Below the pieces are notes generated by a model that saw nothing but the letters and a program-made list of their open reading frames with translations, did no database searches and was not told the DNA's origin. Source: Gadus chalcogrammus (Eukaryota > Chordata > Actinopteri > Gadiformes > Gadidae). From it: a stretch of DNA of 64,000 nt. Made by a program: the position numbers and the translations under genes. The stretch lies in the NCBI RefSeq assembly GCF_026213295.1, contig NC_079424.1, forward strand, positions 11,116,650-11,180,649. Reading direction: 5' to 3'. Numbering within the stretch: the first letter of the stretch is position 1; every line of letters begins with the position of its first letter. This document shows positions 45,541-63,128 of the stretch, piece after piece.

Positions 45541-47638
45541 CAGTTTTATTCTGCATAAGACAGTCTCAAACAATGAAATCTGGTGTGCATACAATAGGAA
45601 GAAATCCCTTAGGATATGAACTACAGATTTAGGCTTAAGTTTGTCAATCAATAAGAATATGGTTTGTATTTTGGAGAACTTATTAGTATTTTGCACAATG
45701 CATCTTCCTTTAAACAAAAAAGGCTTTGTTGATAAATGCAATTTACTTTAGATTCAGGGATCTTAGCATCAGCTTTGGACCAATGCAATGAAACAATGTA
45801 GTTTCAATTATAGAATGTTTGTTGCAATCCTCATGGTGTCCATTTTATTTTATATGTAACCAGTTTCCAGCAGTGAATCAATTACAAAATATAGTTTTGG
45901 TATTGGCAACAAAGAGGCATATATGAGCAAACCTATTACTCTTAAACACTCGTTTGGCTGTTTCTAGGTCCTGGACCAATTCTAAGCAGAGGAAGTTGTC
46001 ACGTTTAGCCCCATACTGATTTTACTTGAAGCCCTTAATGTGACACCATGTCTTTTACAATCCCAGTCCACACAAAGCAGTGGTTGAAGACCCTTGGGAG
46101 AGACTCTAATCGGGCACAGAGAGCAAGAGAGAGGTTGGGGTTGTACCATCATGAAAAATACTTTTCACATCTGAAATGTGTGAATATATATTTCAACTTA
46201 AAAAAGAATAAAACAAAGACCAGTCGAGATTAAATTCAGTTTGCATTACATGTCAGAACAGATAACTTTAAGTGTATGAATATGAAAGTCAAACAGCTAC
46301 AATTATTTTGGATTAAACTGTGTTCCATGAAACCAATGAGAATAAAGAACAAACAGCATCAAATCAATGAGAACAAATCTGCCTTTTCCCAAACATCTGC
46401 CATGCCTTATCCCCATTATTATATTTGCAGAGGCTGAAAAGTGCTGGTCACCAGTCATTCATTGTTAATTGGGTCTATTGCACTCTAATATGGCTGGAAA
46501 TCACACACTTCACATTATTTAACTTTCCCCCCAGACTTATTTTTAGTCCCTAAACAGAACCCATTATAATCGAAAGGGTGCCTTGTCATTTTTTTTTACA
46601 ATACAGAATTGCACATGACTCCATAACCATTTTCTCCAACCAAAGTGTCAGTGTACGATATTTAAATAAGTTGATCATCTACCAAATGGGATAGTTTTTG
46701 CCATGTTTGACAAACTGGTGCCACAAAAGGTATGCATTGAGACATGTCCTAATATTTCTCTGCGAAAGAACTGACCTCTTCCTCCCAAATCTTTAAGCAA
46801 TCTATTCCAGTGCAGGTTGAAGAGCCCACTATTACAGCAGAGGCAATTAGAATACATTTTAGAATCCATTATGCAATTCCTAAAAAAGAAACAAAACAAA
46901 AGGTAATAGGGAAAAAAAAAAAGGTGCCCTTCAGAAAACAAAGATGAATAATAAGTGAAAACATGAGACAAGTAAGAGTATAACCAAGCGCCATGAACCA
47001 AAACAGAGAGGGCACTTCTTGGGAGTCAGTTCTCTGTCTGGTGGCGGTGCCTTTGTGTGTGTTTAAAGTTCAGATGTTTGTTGGTTCATTCTAAAGACAG
47101 CCTCCTTAGGTCCTCAATCCCCTTGATCTCTATGTACTGCCTATGCTGCACTGAACGTTGGAAGAATGCAGCTTAGTTAACTGACAAGTGTCAGTATGTG
47201 AAACTTGTTTTTCCTCTTCTGGTGTGGTGTGAATCTGGCTCCAGATTCCCTTCTGTTTGCTCTCAGAGCCCTCATCAAATTATGCCACGCCTTTGAAAGT
47301 GCTAGCTGATCAACTCGAAAGCGTCAGACTGTTTCCATGCCAAGAGAATCTTGGCTTTTCATCAAGCAGTACCAACTGTGGTATTCAACCACAGGATTTA
47401 GGAAAAGACAAAAACAATACATTTTTGACTTCCTCCGCTCTAGGCACACAGTATTTAAGAAGTACAGAGGCATGTTTTCAACACAGAGCGGGAATCAAGG
47501 CCCTCTCTCCTTCCAAAAGCAGAGTGAGTGGGCCTGGTGTCATTAAGGTAGGCATAAGGAAGGGATTGGGGGAGAGTGGGGGGAGCGACCGAGGGAGACA
47601 AGCCTTGCACTGGGCATTGACTTCCCAACCAGCTTGGC
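45541..47638 (-). other. Probable ubap1 3' UTR
   Basis: No coding frame of known type. TTTATT at 45545-45550 reads AATAAA on the minus strand and would give ubap1 a 2.1 kb 3' UTR. The extent is inferred only from this signal and the absence of another gene. Confidence 0.45.
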
Positions 47639-50600
47639 TCAGCTGGCTGTGGCACGTGCCATCAGGTCCTCGAGAGCCTTATCCTGGTCATTGTTGTGGA
47701 CCAGTAGCACCTCTTTTATAGTCTCTCGCTCAAAGCCCATCTCACCAAATCTTGACATCAGCTCAAGAAACTGCAAGGCCTGAGGGGGAAATAAGAACGT
47801 GTTACACAATTAAAGGGCATCGCGCAGGTACAATTTATTATATCAATTTACATTGAGTGCTCTAAGAAATGGGTTAAAATAACAATCTATAGTTCTATGG
47901 GACAGATCATGAGGGGAAAGCCTATGTAGGCACCCTGACACAAATAAGCATTGTCATGTCATACTGCACGAGGATGACAATTAGCAAGCAATGGCCTGGT
48001 GTATTCTCCTTGTGATGCGTTTGCGTCAAATTCAATATTTTGGTCGGCGTGCATATTGCGTTGTAATTCTGAGCATCACAACATGAACATAGTGTTGAAC
48101 TCGATTTGCTTCATGCTTTCCAAAAAACCTTAATTAATTGGGAGTGCCAAAGTTCCATTGGCGCTTTAATGAAAACAGTGAATACAGTTAGACAATACAA
48201 CATATCAATGATGTTGTTGATAGTTATAACTCAATTTGCTACAACAATTATAATTATAGTACACACCTTTTCTTCTGAACACTTGTACATCTCTAGACAC
48301 TCCTCCACAGCAATGGCATCAAATCCCCGCTCACACAGACGTCCATGCACAAACAAATAGTCCAGCACCTGTGACACAATTGATTTAGGTTTATAGCTGA
48401 ATCGATGTTCTTAAACCAGGTGAACCTGTTCAGATCACATTCCCTGGATTACAGGGCATTTGTATCATCTGTCAAATTGTTCACGTTAAGAAGCTTGTTG
48501 GCTTTAACATAGGCAAACAGTAGTGTTTGGGATAACAGATGTGTTGAGCGGGGACCCCACCTGCTCCACATTCTGCCCTTGTTTCTGCATGGCGCGCAAG
48601 ACTCCCTCATAGGAGTATCCCATGCCAACGATGGTTTCAACACACTGGCGCTCACTAGGGGTCAGGCTGAGAAGAGCTCCCCCGCATGGCAGACCCCCCG
48701 TGCCCGCCCCTGGGTGGGTCTTCAGAGGGGACAGAAAATACAAATACAAATGAATAAATAATTAAATTTCAATGCACATTTGAATAATTATTTAAAGACA
48801 ATTTAGGATTAAACTAGTCAATCAACTGCATACCGGTTTCGGAGCTCCGTTCCTAGGGTGGCTGGATGGGTCCGGGGGAACAATCACATGGGTCTTTGGG
48901 AACGCTGGTGGGCTGCCATTTACTACGTTACGTCGGGGAACTGGGACTGGAAGAGGGTGGTAGCCCATGCGAGCTGGCTCACTGTCACCAGGATCGGATA
49001 ATTTGGGAAATGTAAGCGACCGGATGTTACAGGGTCGATCGTCCGAGTCCAGTGCTCCTCTACCCGGGCCCCCTGCTCGATCCATGTCCATCAGACCAAC
49101 AAACCCATTCGGTTTGTGAACAAAGCCTGGCTTAACCAGGTGGCTGGTGTTGGTGTTAGGAGGAGAGCTACCATGCACGACTGGCGGAATCTGGGCAGGC
49201 TCTGGTGGGGAAATAGAGGGAGGAGGCGGGGGCTGTGGTTGGCTCTCGAGGATATTGCGTAGCTCCTCCCTATCATCTAAAGTCTTGAGTTCCAGCTTAT
49301 CAAAAGGGTCCTCTTCCCGTTCAAAGTCAGCCAGGTTGAGGCAATGCACTAAAGGAGTGCTGGGCAGGGCCTTCCTAGGCCCCAGGCTCGGTGCTGGGAG
49401 TGGGGTGAGGATGTCATTGTGGCAAAGTCCTGCTAGAACTGGGTTGAGTGCAGGTGGTGGGGGGTCCTGGTCCTTTCCGGAATGTCTGTTCCCATCTCTG
49501 TTGTCAACATCCTGGGCCAAGGCAGCCTGGGTCTCTGCTTCCTGTCTGGCTGCAGCTGCTGCTTCTTCTGCTCTCGCCTCGCCTGCCCGGGCCTCGGCCA
49601 GCTCTTGTCCCCAACGCACACTTCTCCTCTCCAGGGAGAAGTCATACTGCAGAAAAGCATATGGAGGCAGTTGAGAAAAATACCCCTACTGGGAACTATA
49701 CAACCAGTGCCGCTTAGCCACAATCAACCTCTGAGCATTTGTTACGAGCACAGACATGGACGCATTTGCATTTATAGAGAAGACTCCCTAATAAGGGAGA
49801 AGGATAGTCTAGTGGTAAGCAAAATGCCTGCACGTTAATTCCATGGATCCAAAGGCGCTTTCAGGGCACTGTTTGTTTGGAGCATTTGTTCCTCACCCTG
49901 GTGAAGTTCCCTCATTGGTTCGGTTTCTTTGGGCATAGGTCAACTGATCAATCTGATTTGGTTGCTGACCGATACAAGATGACCCTGGATTATTTTGTTT
50001 TGTTTATGCTGTTTGTGGTGAGAACGAAATCTGACTGAACAGACCGACACAACTTTGGATACACCATAACATACCTGTGACTACTGTGTCTACATATTTT
50101 TCGCTTAAATTAGCCTAGGTAAGCTATGCATGCTAATGCCAAAGGCTACGGCATCGAGTAGAAGGTAACGGTTAACAAGATGGAATTTAAATATTTTATG
50201 TTCAAAGTATCCGGCTTCTAAAGAGACGCTACTTGCAAACAGCTTTTGAATGTGGGATCCCTATTTCGTTAACATTCTGTTTATTGTGGTGTCAGCTAGG
50301 CAAGCAAATGTATTATGTTCAGAACTGGTTAACTGACCGGTCATTTCAATTAATGTCAATATTACAGTAAATAACCAAGATTAGCATAAACATTCCTTGA
50401 CGCCATTATTAAAGCAAACAGACCTGCAGGTCACTCAGTACGGAACCACAATCAGGTAAACAGAACCCAACAGGCAGCCCAACTTTGGCAGGGCAGCGGA
50501 ACCGCTCGTTGATTTTGAAGGGAACATCTTCCAGGTAACTGAGGGGACCTAACGTAGGGCAACGAAAGAATAAAGTTTAGCAAGAGCTTAAAAACATTTT

Positions 50601-50751
50601 CATGGCAAGGGGTGGCCCCATTTTATTTGAACTACAATGAATTGAGGGATAGAAAGAGAAAACTAAAATAATACTGCAGAGGAATTTAAAGCAAATTAAA
50701 TTGATATTAACCATTGTTGTAGTTGTCCGATCCAGACTTCCTTGCAGCCAT
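47639..50751 (-). CDS. ubap1: Ubiquitin-associated protein 1, ESCRT-I subunit
   Basis: Six coding exons on the minus strand: 50712-50751, 50424-50548, 48834-49646, 48561-48719, 48267-48368 and 47639-47779; 459 residues, phases consistent. The N-terminus has the UMA motif ([14 protein letters not shown]...[10 protein letters not shown]) that binds the ESCRT-I core. The large third exon has an Ala/Glu-rich helix, [18 protein letters not shown] and a proline-rich stretch. The C-terminus has the SOUBA ubiquitin-binding bundle ([23 protein letters not shown], split across exons; then [20 protein letters not shown] and ALEDLMARA). It sorts ubiquitinated membrane proteins into multivesicular bodies. 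A noncoding exon probably lies just right of 51533 (donor AAAG|gtgagt on minus). One exon 1 donor is ATG|gttaat, a weaker form. Confidence 0.95.
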
Positions 50752-50760
50752 TTAGAGATT

Positions 50761-53409
50761 CTGTAAACAAATAGCAAATTAAGAAATTAATAGAAAAGAA
50801 CATAGCATCAATATGACATTCAATCAGTGCATCTCATGAGATCACTGTGACCCCCTGGGCTTTAACTGGTTCCTATTCAGATAAGTCATTATCTTAGCTT
50901 AGTTTATATAAAGGATATCTTGATGCAAGAAGAAAGGTTGTCTAATTCAAAGCTCAAGCTCATCATTATGCTAGACACCATTTCAAATTGTACTTATTAG
51001 CTCTGCGCATTCCAGATTACTTTTTTTTTTTAAAAAATAGGTAATTTTCTTATTCAGTCATGCTCTAGCAAAATAGGGTGCTTTATTGAAACGGCTTATT
51101 GATAAATAACTTACAAATGATTACATGTTGAGTGATTCGCTTGTCATAAAGGGATTTGCTAATAGATGTATACAACAGGTTGCGTCCATTGAACTAAAAT
51201 CTGATACTAAATGTCAAATTATTGCCAGGTCCCTAAAATAAATAGTAACGTTAAACAAATGAATTAGCAAGGAGACTTGTACTATGACAGCATACTCGAG
51301 GATTCATTTTCGATTTTGAAGGTTTTAGATGCAATGTAAACATCCCATGCACTTTAGGTAATGATTACCTGTACAGAAAGAGCAATCAACCATCTACCAG
51401 CTCACTTGCTCAACTACCTCATATTATATACAGAGAGCGACAATAAGGACATTTATCAAACTGTCGCCTTAAAACAAGCTATCGTTGTTCCGTTATGCTT
51501 TAATCAGCAACAAGCGAAACTAAATGTACTCACCTTTAAGGAGGTGACGAACACAGAAGTTATGGTTCGTCACATTTATAGTAAACGATAATGATTCTTT
51601 CAAATGTATGTTTGCAATGTATGTGTGTTTTTAGGTAAAACGCAAACGTTGACGCGTAAAGCTTAGCTATGCTGCTGGCCTGGTGGTAGTAGTTGTGTTG
51701 TGTCTGGCTGACTCAATGCTGCCACCGCCCATGTAAAACTGACTCAACATTTACACACACAGGTATTGTACCAGTATCCGCACGTCTTGTTCTTCCAAAA
51801 TCCAAATGGTCGCTTGCTGAGATGACTCCTTGCTTCGAGTGTGTTTTTGCACAGGAGTATTATTTATATTGAAATCTCTTTCCTGCTTCATCGTGGAACG
51901 CCATCTTGATTTGTCAACCTTCCTTCCTCGGGTTCCTGTTTGACGTCACCGCTTCACGCAGATGACGGAAGCTCTTTCGCTTGCTGATGGTTCGTTCGAG
52001 TACTTTCCAAATGTATATAAAGAAGGTGGGGTTCACCTGTTCATTTTCATTTTTTTGGTAGTGTTGTATATTTTATATGCACACCTCAGATAACCTGTCA
52101 AACTGAATACATAGAATCCCTATCCCTGCTGTGATCATTGTTAGCTTACTTTTCAGAGTGGTGTAAATGGTGCGTTCAGTTACACCTCGGCGACCTCAAA
52201 AATGTTTTGGAAGAAAACTGCAGTAAACATTTTCATAATCAGATGTCTCTCTCATATTACACATTAATCCTGTTTTACTCTTTCGTTTTATCTCATTTGA
52301 TGTGTTATGTAGTTGTACCTTATTACTTTGATTTAAAATCTTAAACAATATAATATATAATAACAAAATGTCAAATGTCCATTTGTTATGTAGCCCAACT
52401 ATTATATCCTAAATATGTTTGTCTTAGAATATTTATCTTTAGAGATTGGTAATATCGACAGTGTGCGCGCACGTCGGGTTCAGAAGTAAACGTTCGTGCG
52501 TTTACAGACACGCGCAAAGGTAGCCGGAAGTATCGATGGTAGAAAATAAAAAATCGATAAATACACAGTGAATCGCTAATACAGGTATTTCGTTGACTGC
52601 CCCTTCCGCGAATACAAACTCGATTATTTGCGGCGTCTACACGGTCGATGTGCTGGACGGGATGACAACAGCCAGAACAAAATCTTCCATTTTAACGAAG
52701 TTCCTCGGTGGGGTTTAGCTGACGTGGGGAGAAGTTGAGACTGCCAGAGAGCAGATAAACAAACATAAACAAGCAGGGATCAGCTGAGCGCTTTTCCGAT
52801 CCGAACCAACAGGACGAAAATGTCAAGCAGGGCACTGTTGATTCCAATAATGATGACCGTGATATCTTGATTTACATTGGTGTTAGCTCCATGTCATTTG
52901 TCAACATTGGCACACAAAGAATTTTGGAAACAACACGAGGAATAACGTTAGCCATAGACCATTACAGAAAATCCACCATTAGCTGCCGCTGCCGTTTTCC
53001 AAGATTAGGTAATATTATGGACCGAAAGTAGTTTTGCTTCAAGTAGTCCACTGTAACGAAACGAATACTTATCAAAGAGCAAGACGTCAGGTAATCATTG
53101 CTCAATAACTTCGCCTTTCCCCATAAGGCCCTAAATCACATACAATGCCACTTACATAGCATAGCCATTTTGTCTTGAATATTCAGTGGTTATGTCAGTT
53201 AAGAATATGTTTTTGTTATTAATTGAGCTTGAATGTACCTCAAATGTTCTAGAATAATTGTAGTCCCTGTTTACGAATGCACCCCCCTTATATTTAACCA
53301 AACACTTTAATGTAAAACCCTAATTTTGTGTAAGAATCAGATCTGAAAAGGATTGCATTTATTTATTTTCTCTTCCAACGTTCTTATTTGTGTGAGAAGT
53401 GGGATAAGA
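50761..53409. other. Divergent ubap1 / ube2r2 promoter region
   Basis: ubap1 leaves to the left (first donor at 51533|51534 on minus) and ube2r2 to the right (untranslated exon ending CGTCAG|gtaatc at 53090). The two transcription starts are probably about 1 kb apart (roughly 51.6-52.0 and 52.5-52.8 kb). The sequence between contains TGTGCGCGCACG near 52461-52473 and other CpGs. No coding exon lies between them. Confidence 0.45.
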
Positions 53410-56043
53410 ATGGCCCACCAGACCACCCCAAGCTCCCAGAAGGCCCTGATGATGGAGTTGAAGTCTCTTCAGGAGCAGCCAGTGGAGGGATTCCGCATCA
53501 CACTGGTGGAAGAGTCTGACCTGTACAACTGGGAGGTGGCAATTTTTGGTCCACCAAACACACTCTATGAGGGAGGCTACTTTAAGGTGAGCCAAACTCG
53601 AAAAAACATTGATTTAAATTTGCATTCAGTGATTTGGCCAATGGGTTATATCCAAAGGTATAAAAGCCTGTGGCAATGTGTATTTGTTATCATTGGATGT
53701 TTTCTACATTAAGCAAAAGTGTGCCTTTAGAAAAGTGAGCAATATGGTCTGCTTGTGAATGGGGTTCACAAGCTAGGTTTAGCCCTAGAAATAAAGAATG
53801 TCTTTTGATACGGCTGCATGTTAGACAAATCAGGCTAATGTAAGGACAATTTGTTTTGACCATGTTAATGTTCAGATAGTCATGGGCATTTGCCATTATT
53901 AACGTGCTAGAGATTATAGATTTAGATAAAAACCTTAGTCAATTGAACGATAATGACAAGTAGTAAGTTGCATCCACAAGTAATATTGCCATGGTCACAT
54001 TTAAATAGACTAGTAATCTATGATGCGTATACCTTTATCGGATTCCTTTCAGGCCCACATCAAGTTCCCGATCGATTATCCATACTCGCCGCCAACCTTC
54101 CGCTTCCTCACCAAGATGTGGCATCCCAACATCTACGAGGTATAACATTCATATAAACTCGAACACTCCTATGGGTTCGACAGCTTTTTGAACATGCAAT
54201 TAATCTTTTCATATTCATTATGTAACCAAGTATAGAATTTCTTATTTGTTTTTTAATTTATGTCATTATTTTACCATTATTAGTCTTGATATCATGTTGG
54301 TTTCTGCATTGTGAAGTTGAAATCTTTTTACTGTTTCCACAACACCTTCACAGTCGCTATATTTATGAAACGATACTACCAAACAACAACTTTTCGTTAT
54401 TCGATTTAATGATTTGTGTAAGGCAATATTTTCTGTGAGCTTTTCAGACTGTGAGTTCTGGTTGGTCTTTCCAGAATGGGGACGTTTGCATATCCATCTT
54501 GCATCCTCCTGTGGACGACCCTCAGAGTGGAGAACTTCCTTCAGAAAGATGGAATCCCACTCAGAACGTTAGGTAATAACATCTCGCCGCTAATCAGTTA
54601 CGTCCGTGCCCCTTGTGGATGTCATGTGGTCCAATTTGAAGATGCACAACCTTTTGATTACTCTTTCTATAATAACGGCTTACCGAATGTAATTCAAATG
54701 CCATAAGACTCCAAATGGTGTTTGCTGCTCTTTAGCACTGTATGCATTTAGTATTTATATTCTATAGAAAAAGAGGTCAAGGTTTTTAGATGATAGACCT
54801 TTTCTTAAACAGCAACATTTTCTGAAGTCATTTTGTTTGTTCTTATCCCTAGGACCATTTTACTAAGTGTAATTTCTTTGCTCAATGAGCCCAACACGTT
54901 CTCCCCTGCCAACGTGGACGCGTCCGTCATGTTTCGTAAGTGGCGGGACAGCAAGGGCAAGGATAAAGAATACGCTGAAATCATCAGGTAATACGCCAAC
55001 AGCAATACGCCATCAGGGAATACAAATCTAGACACTAAGCTACATGTAATTAAACACTGAAACGTACAATGAAGGAATTTATATCCTGCCTTATTTATGA
55101 TTTGTCAGTTCTACTAGTTACATATATATACTGGAGTTAATTTGAGTAAAATCATCTTAGAGGAGAATGCATATCTGTTAATTCTCTAATCTTGATCATG
55201 TTAAATATTCAGGAGAACATATTGTAAATTATCTGGTCAATTACCGGGTAGAGCGCGTACCGCTGAGGCTCAGTCCTTACCTTAGCAACCCAGATTTGAT
55301 TCCTGCCCGTGGTCCTTTGCTTCATGCCTTCCCCTCGCTCTCTCATACCTCCTGTCTATCTCACTCTATCATAAAGCATTAAAATGCAAAAATAAATAAA
55401 TATGAGAACAAGACCGATATAAATCAAGCCTTTGGAAGCTATAGTAGGAGTCATCTCATCATTGATTTTAGTATTTGGTCTAAATATCTTTTATATTTCA
55501 TGATGAAATGATACCACTGGGAAATACTGGGGCTGGGTAGGAATGTTTGGATCATCGATCAAATGTGACAATGCAAGCTGGTTATGTTTACATTGCGGCA
55601 TCTACAGTCAACCCACCTGATAGTTGGGGAGCTTACACAAGTCCACACAACTAAGACAAAGAGGAATTCCGTGGCATGATCACTACTGGATCCACGTGTT
55701 AACTGAGTATATACGTGAAGCTAAATGTGTAGTTGATCAACAACCTGTCCCTCCTCGGCCCGGCAGGAAGCAGGTGCTGTCCACAGCAGCAGAGGCGGAG
55801 CGCGACGGGGTGAAGGTGCCCACCACCCTGGCAGAGTACTGCGTGCAGACCAGGGTGCCGTCCCAGGACAGCAGCTCGGACCTGCTCTACGACGACCTCT
55901 ACGATGACGACATGGAGGAAGAGGACGATGACGAGGACGAGAGCGAGATGGAATCTGGCGGAGAGGCCAGCACCACCGGGGGTAGCGGCACGTCCACCCG
56001 CCGCTATGACAACCAGGACGACTCCGGCAACGAGGATTCATGA
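53410..56043 (+). CDS. ube2r2: Ubiquitin-conjugating enzyme E2 R2 (CDC34 family)
   Basis: Five coding exons: 53410-53586, 54053-54139, 54475-54572, 54853-54987 and 55767-56043; 257 residues. UBC fold: [48 protein letters not shown], then the catalytic region [12 protein letters not shown] with the active cysteine, and the acidic-loop insertion [20 protein letters not shown] typical of CDC34/UBE2R enzymes. The C-terminus has [10 protein letters not shown] and a long Asp/Glu tail, which in this family binds cullin basic canyons for SCF ubiquitin chain building. The human protein has 238 residues; the extra length here is in the acidic tail plus a Ser/Thr/Gly segment. Upstream of the ATG an acceptor-like TGTGAG and the 53090 donor suggest a spliced 5' UTR. 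Confidence 0.96.
55235..55400 (+). mobile_element. tRNA-derived SINE remnant in ube2r2 intron
   Basis: A-box-like GGGTAGAGCGCG, B-box-like GATTTGATTCC, then GGTCCTTTGCTTCATGCC, a CT-rich body and an ATAAAGCA...AAAAATAAATAA tail match the layout of common fish tRNA SINEs. It lies in the last intron of ube2r2, sense orientation. Confidence 0.65.
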
Positions 56044-58590
<2,547 letters not shown>

Positions 58591-59448
58591 CTTTGTAATC
58601 GGTTTTCACCTTGTTTGTCATTATGTAGCTTTTTGTGTAATTTAAATAGATACTTCAATCAATTATAAATAATTGTATATATTGCAAACACAGAATTTGA
58701 AACAGGCAAAATGGTGCTGACACGGTCAGGGGGAAGAGCAGACTCCCAGTAGGGCTGTATTTTGCTAACATGTGTCTTTACTGTTTGTATCCTATCGGAG
58801 TTATTGCTCCTCCTTGATGGCCTGTCCTTACCCAGAAGCTAGGCAGTGACTAATTAAAGGGGACTGAAATGTACAAGCAGCATCGGCATTGCTCTCAAAA
58901 CCAAAGTAGAACAAATATAAATTCAAATAATTTATTTACTAGCGAGTAGACAGATTATTGCAAAAGAAGAGTGTGAGGCAACATGTCAGTAGCTCAACAG
59001 CATTACATTTGATATTATCATATAACCCAATGACTAGAGCATTGTACTAGCCTCGTGAGACCATCCAGATCACACAAGTTCACATTTGGTTTCTTTCTGC
59101 AGATGGTTTCGCATATTGCCAAATGCAAAAGACAATCAGGATAGTCTCACAAGGCTAGTATTGTCCAGCCAGTAACTATATTGTGTTATTTTAAATGAAC
59201 CGAAATGTAAAAAGGACCATTCTAACACTTGTTAGACAGTGATAGTAGTTGCGGAAATTAACTTCCAACAATCAATAAAAACTGAAACCATAGAACCCAC
59301 AATAGCAGAAATGTTATAATAGGACTGGCACATGAATCGTATTCTCATGTTTTCCCAGTTGGTCAGCTTGCCTATTCAGTCAAACATGATTTATTCTACT
59401 TCATGATCTCCTTCTCCATAGGTCCTCTATTAGTGTTCTGCAGTGTCT
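58591..59448. other. Spacer between the ube2r2 and nudt2 3' ends
   Basis: AT-rich. Holds a MITE-like element (59045-59161) and, at 59390-59395, TTTATT, which is AATAAA for nudt2 on the minus strand. Confidence 0.45.
59045..59161. mobile_element. MITE-like element with 22-bp terminal inverted repeats
   Basis: The left end TACTAGCCTCGTGAGACCAT and the reverse complement of the right end TACTAGCCTTGTGAGACTAT match with two differences over 22 bases. The body is 117 bp without coding capacity. TTG flanks both sides and could be a 3-bp target duplication. Confidence 0.6.
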
Positions 59449-61730
<2,282 letters not shown>

Positions 61731-63128
61731 ATGGAAGGGAAGAAGGATGCCAGAGGAGAGGCCCACTTCGTGGGGATGAGAGAGGAGTTGATTGAGGCCA
61801 AACGCTCCCTCAGAACACTAGAGGGAAGAGATGTGTTGGTCATCTACCACCTGGAAACTTTCTATGCTATGGACTCTTACTGTTATCGTGAGTAACTTTT
61901 GGAACCACGTTTGAAAAAGATCAGGCTCATCTGCTTTTAGTTGTAGATGGGGGGGGGGGGGGGGGGGGTGAAGAGAACAGTTATTAATTAATTGTGTGTG
62001 TGAGCGTTTGTAAGTGTGTGCCAGTGTGGCTGCAATGTGTGCAATAGTATGCTTGCGTGTGTGTGCGTGGCTGCGTGCGTGTGGGTGCTTGTGTGTGCAT
62101 GTGTTTGTAAGTGTGTGTGTAACTCTTCAAAAATGCTGCCGCTGGGATAGGCGGTGTGTGGGCTTTGAATACCTTGTGTGATTGCTTGCAGTCCTAGTCA
62201 ATTAATTGTCATCATTCCTTCTTATAATTTGTCACTTATAATCCAAAAACCCAAAACCTTATCATGATTTACCGAAACCTAAAATGACCATAACCTTTCC
62301 CTGCTTTTTGTGCCTTACAAGCATCCAAAATACCATGGCTTAATATATGATCTTGTTGTTTATCACTGATAACCTCAAAAACCTTGTTATCTATGGCCGG
62401 ATGTGTCTAACAGTCGTAAGGTGCATTCAGTCAGCAAAATGTTAAGATCCTCAAGAAAGGTTTGCTTACTTTGCAATTCAGTGATTATTGTGTCCCATTT
62501 CAAACAGATGAGGCAGGAGCTCTGCAGACTGGTGACATTGAGGTAAGAGTTCCCATAGATTTGTGTACTTGTGTACTTTATAACATTTTTAACTCTTTTT
62601 TGCTTTTAATCTATCCAGTGGACATTTTAAGCTAAATCCCCACGATAGGGGGGAGTTAAACTTGTTAATAAAGTAAAATTTCTTTGCACGTCCAAGTTAG
62701 AAATGCAAAGCCCTCACACAATTCAGTTGCAACATCCCCAGGTAAAATACATTTTGAAAGAGAATTTTGTTGTTTATTTGTTAGTTTTCAAAGTTGTAAC
62801 CTTCTTGCAGGAATTGGGCGGCAAACTGTGCATTATATGTCCAAACCACAAGTACAAGATAACGTTGGCTGAAGGGGAGGGGTTATACAAGTACACCGAC
62901 CCCAAGGAGAAATCCCCGGTTGCCATGTGGCTCTCTAAAGGCCCGAAGCAGAGAGTCCACTCGATCACCGAGGCCAACGGGGAGGTCTACGTCAAACTGT
63001 CAGAAGACCCTCAACGGCTGGATTCAGACTTCTACCAGGGAGAGAGGGGCAAGGTGCAGAGGGCCAGCATCGAGGCGGCCAAAGCAGCCAAAGCAGCTAA
63101 AGCCTTACAGGAGAAGAAATCCCGATAG
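61731..63128 (+). CDS. rfesd: Rieske [2Fe-2S] domain protein, RFESD-like
   Basis: Three coding exons: 61731-61887, 62508-62542 and 62811-63128; 169 residues, phases consistent. The Rieske ligands are complete across the first junction: box I C-Y-H (TGT TAT C|AT) followed by EAGALQTGDIE, and box II CPNHKYKITL. Flanking motifs FYAMDSYCY, LYKYTDPKE, KGPKQRVHS and LDSDFYQ correspond to human RFESD. The C-terminus adds an Ala/Lys helix with repeated AAKA units ending KKSR, not present in my recollection of the human protein. The protein's electron partner is unknown; RFESD is soluble and lacks an oxygenase domain. AATAAA at 63406-63411 may end the transcript. Confidence 0.88.
61949..61968 (+). repeat. 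Run of 20 G in the Rieske gene's first intron
   Basis: An uninterrupted G run, followed by a TG-rich imperfect repeat to about 62130. It could form a G-quadruplex, and its length is likely unstable or miscalled. Confidence 0.9.
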
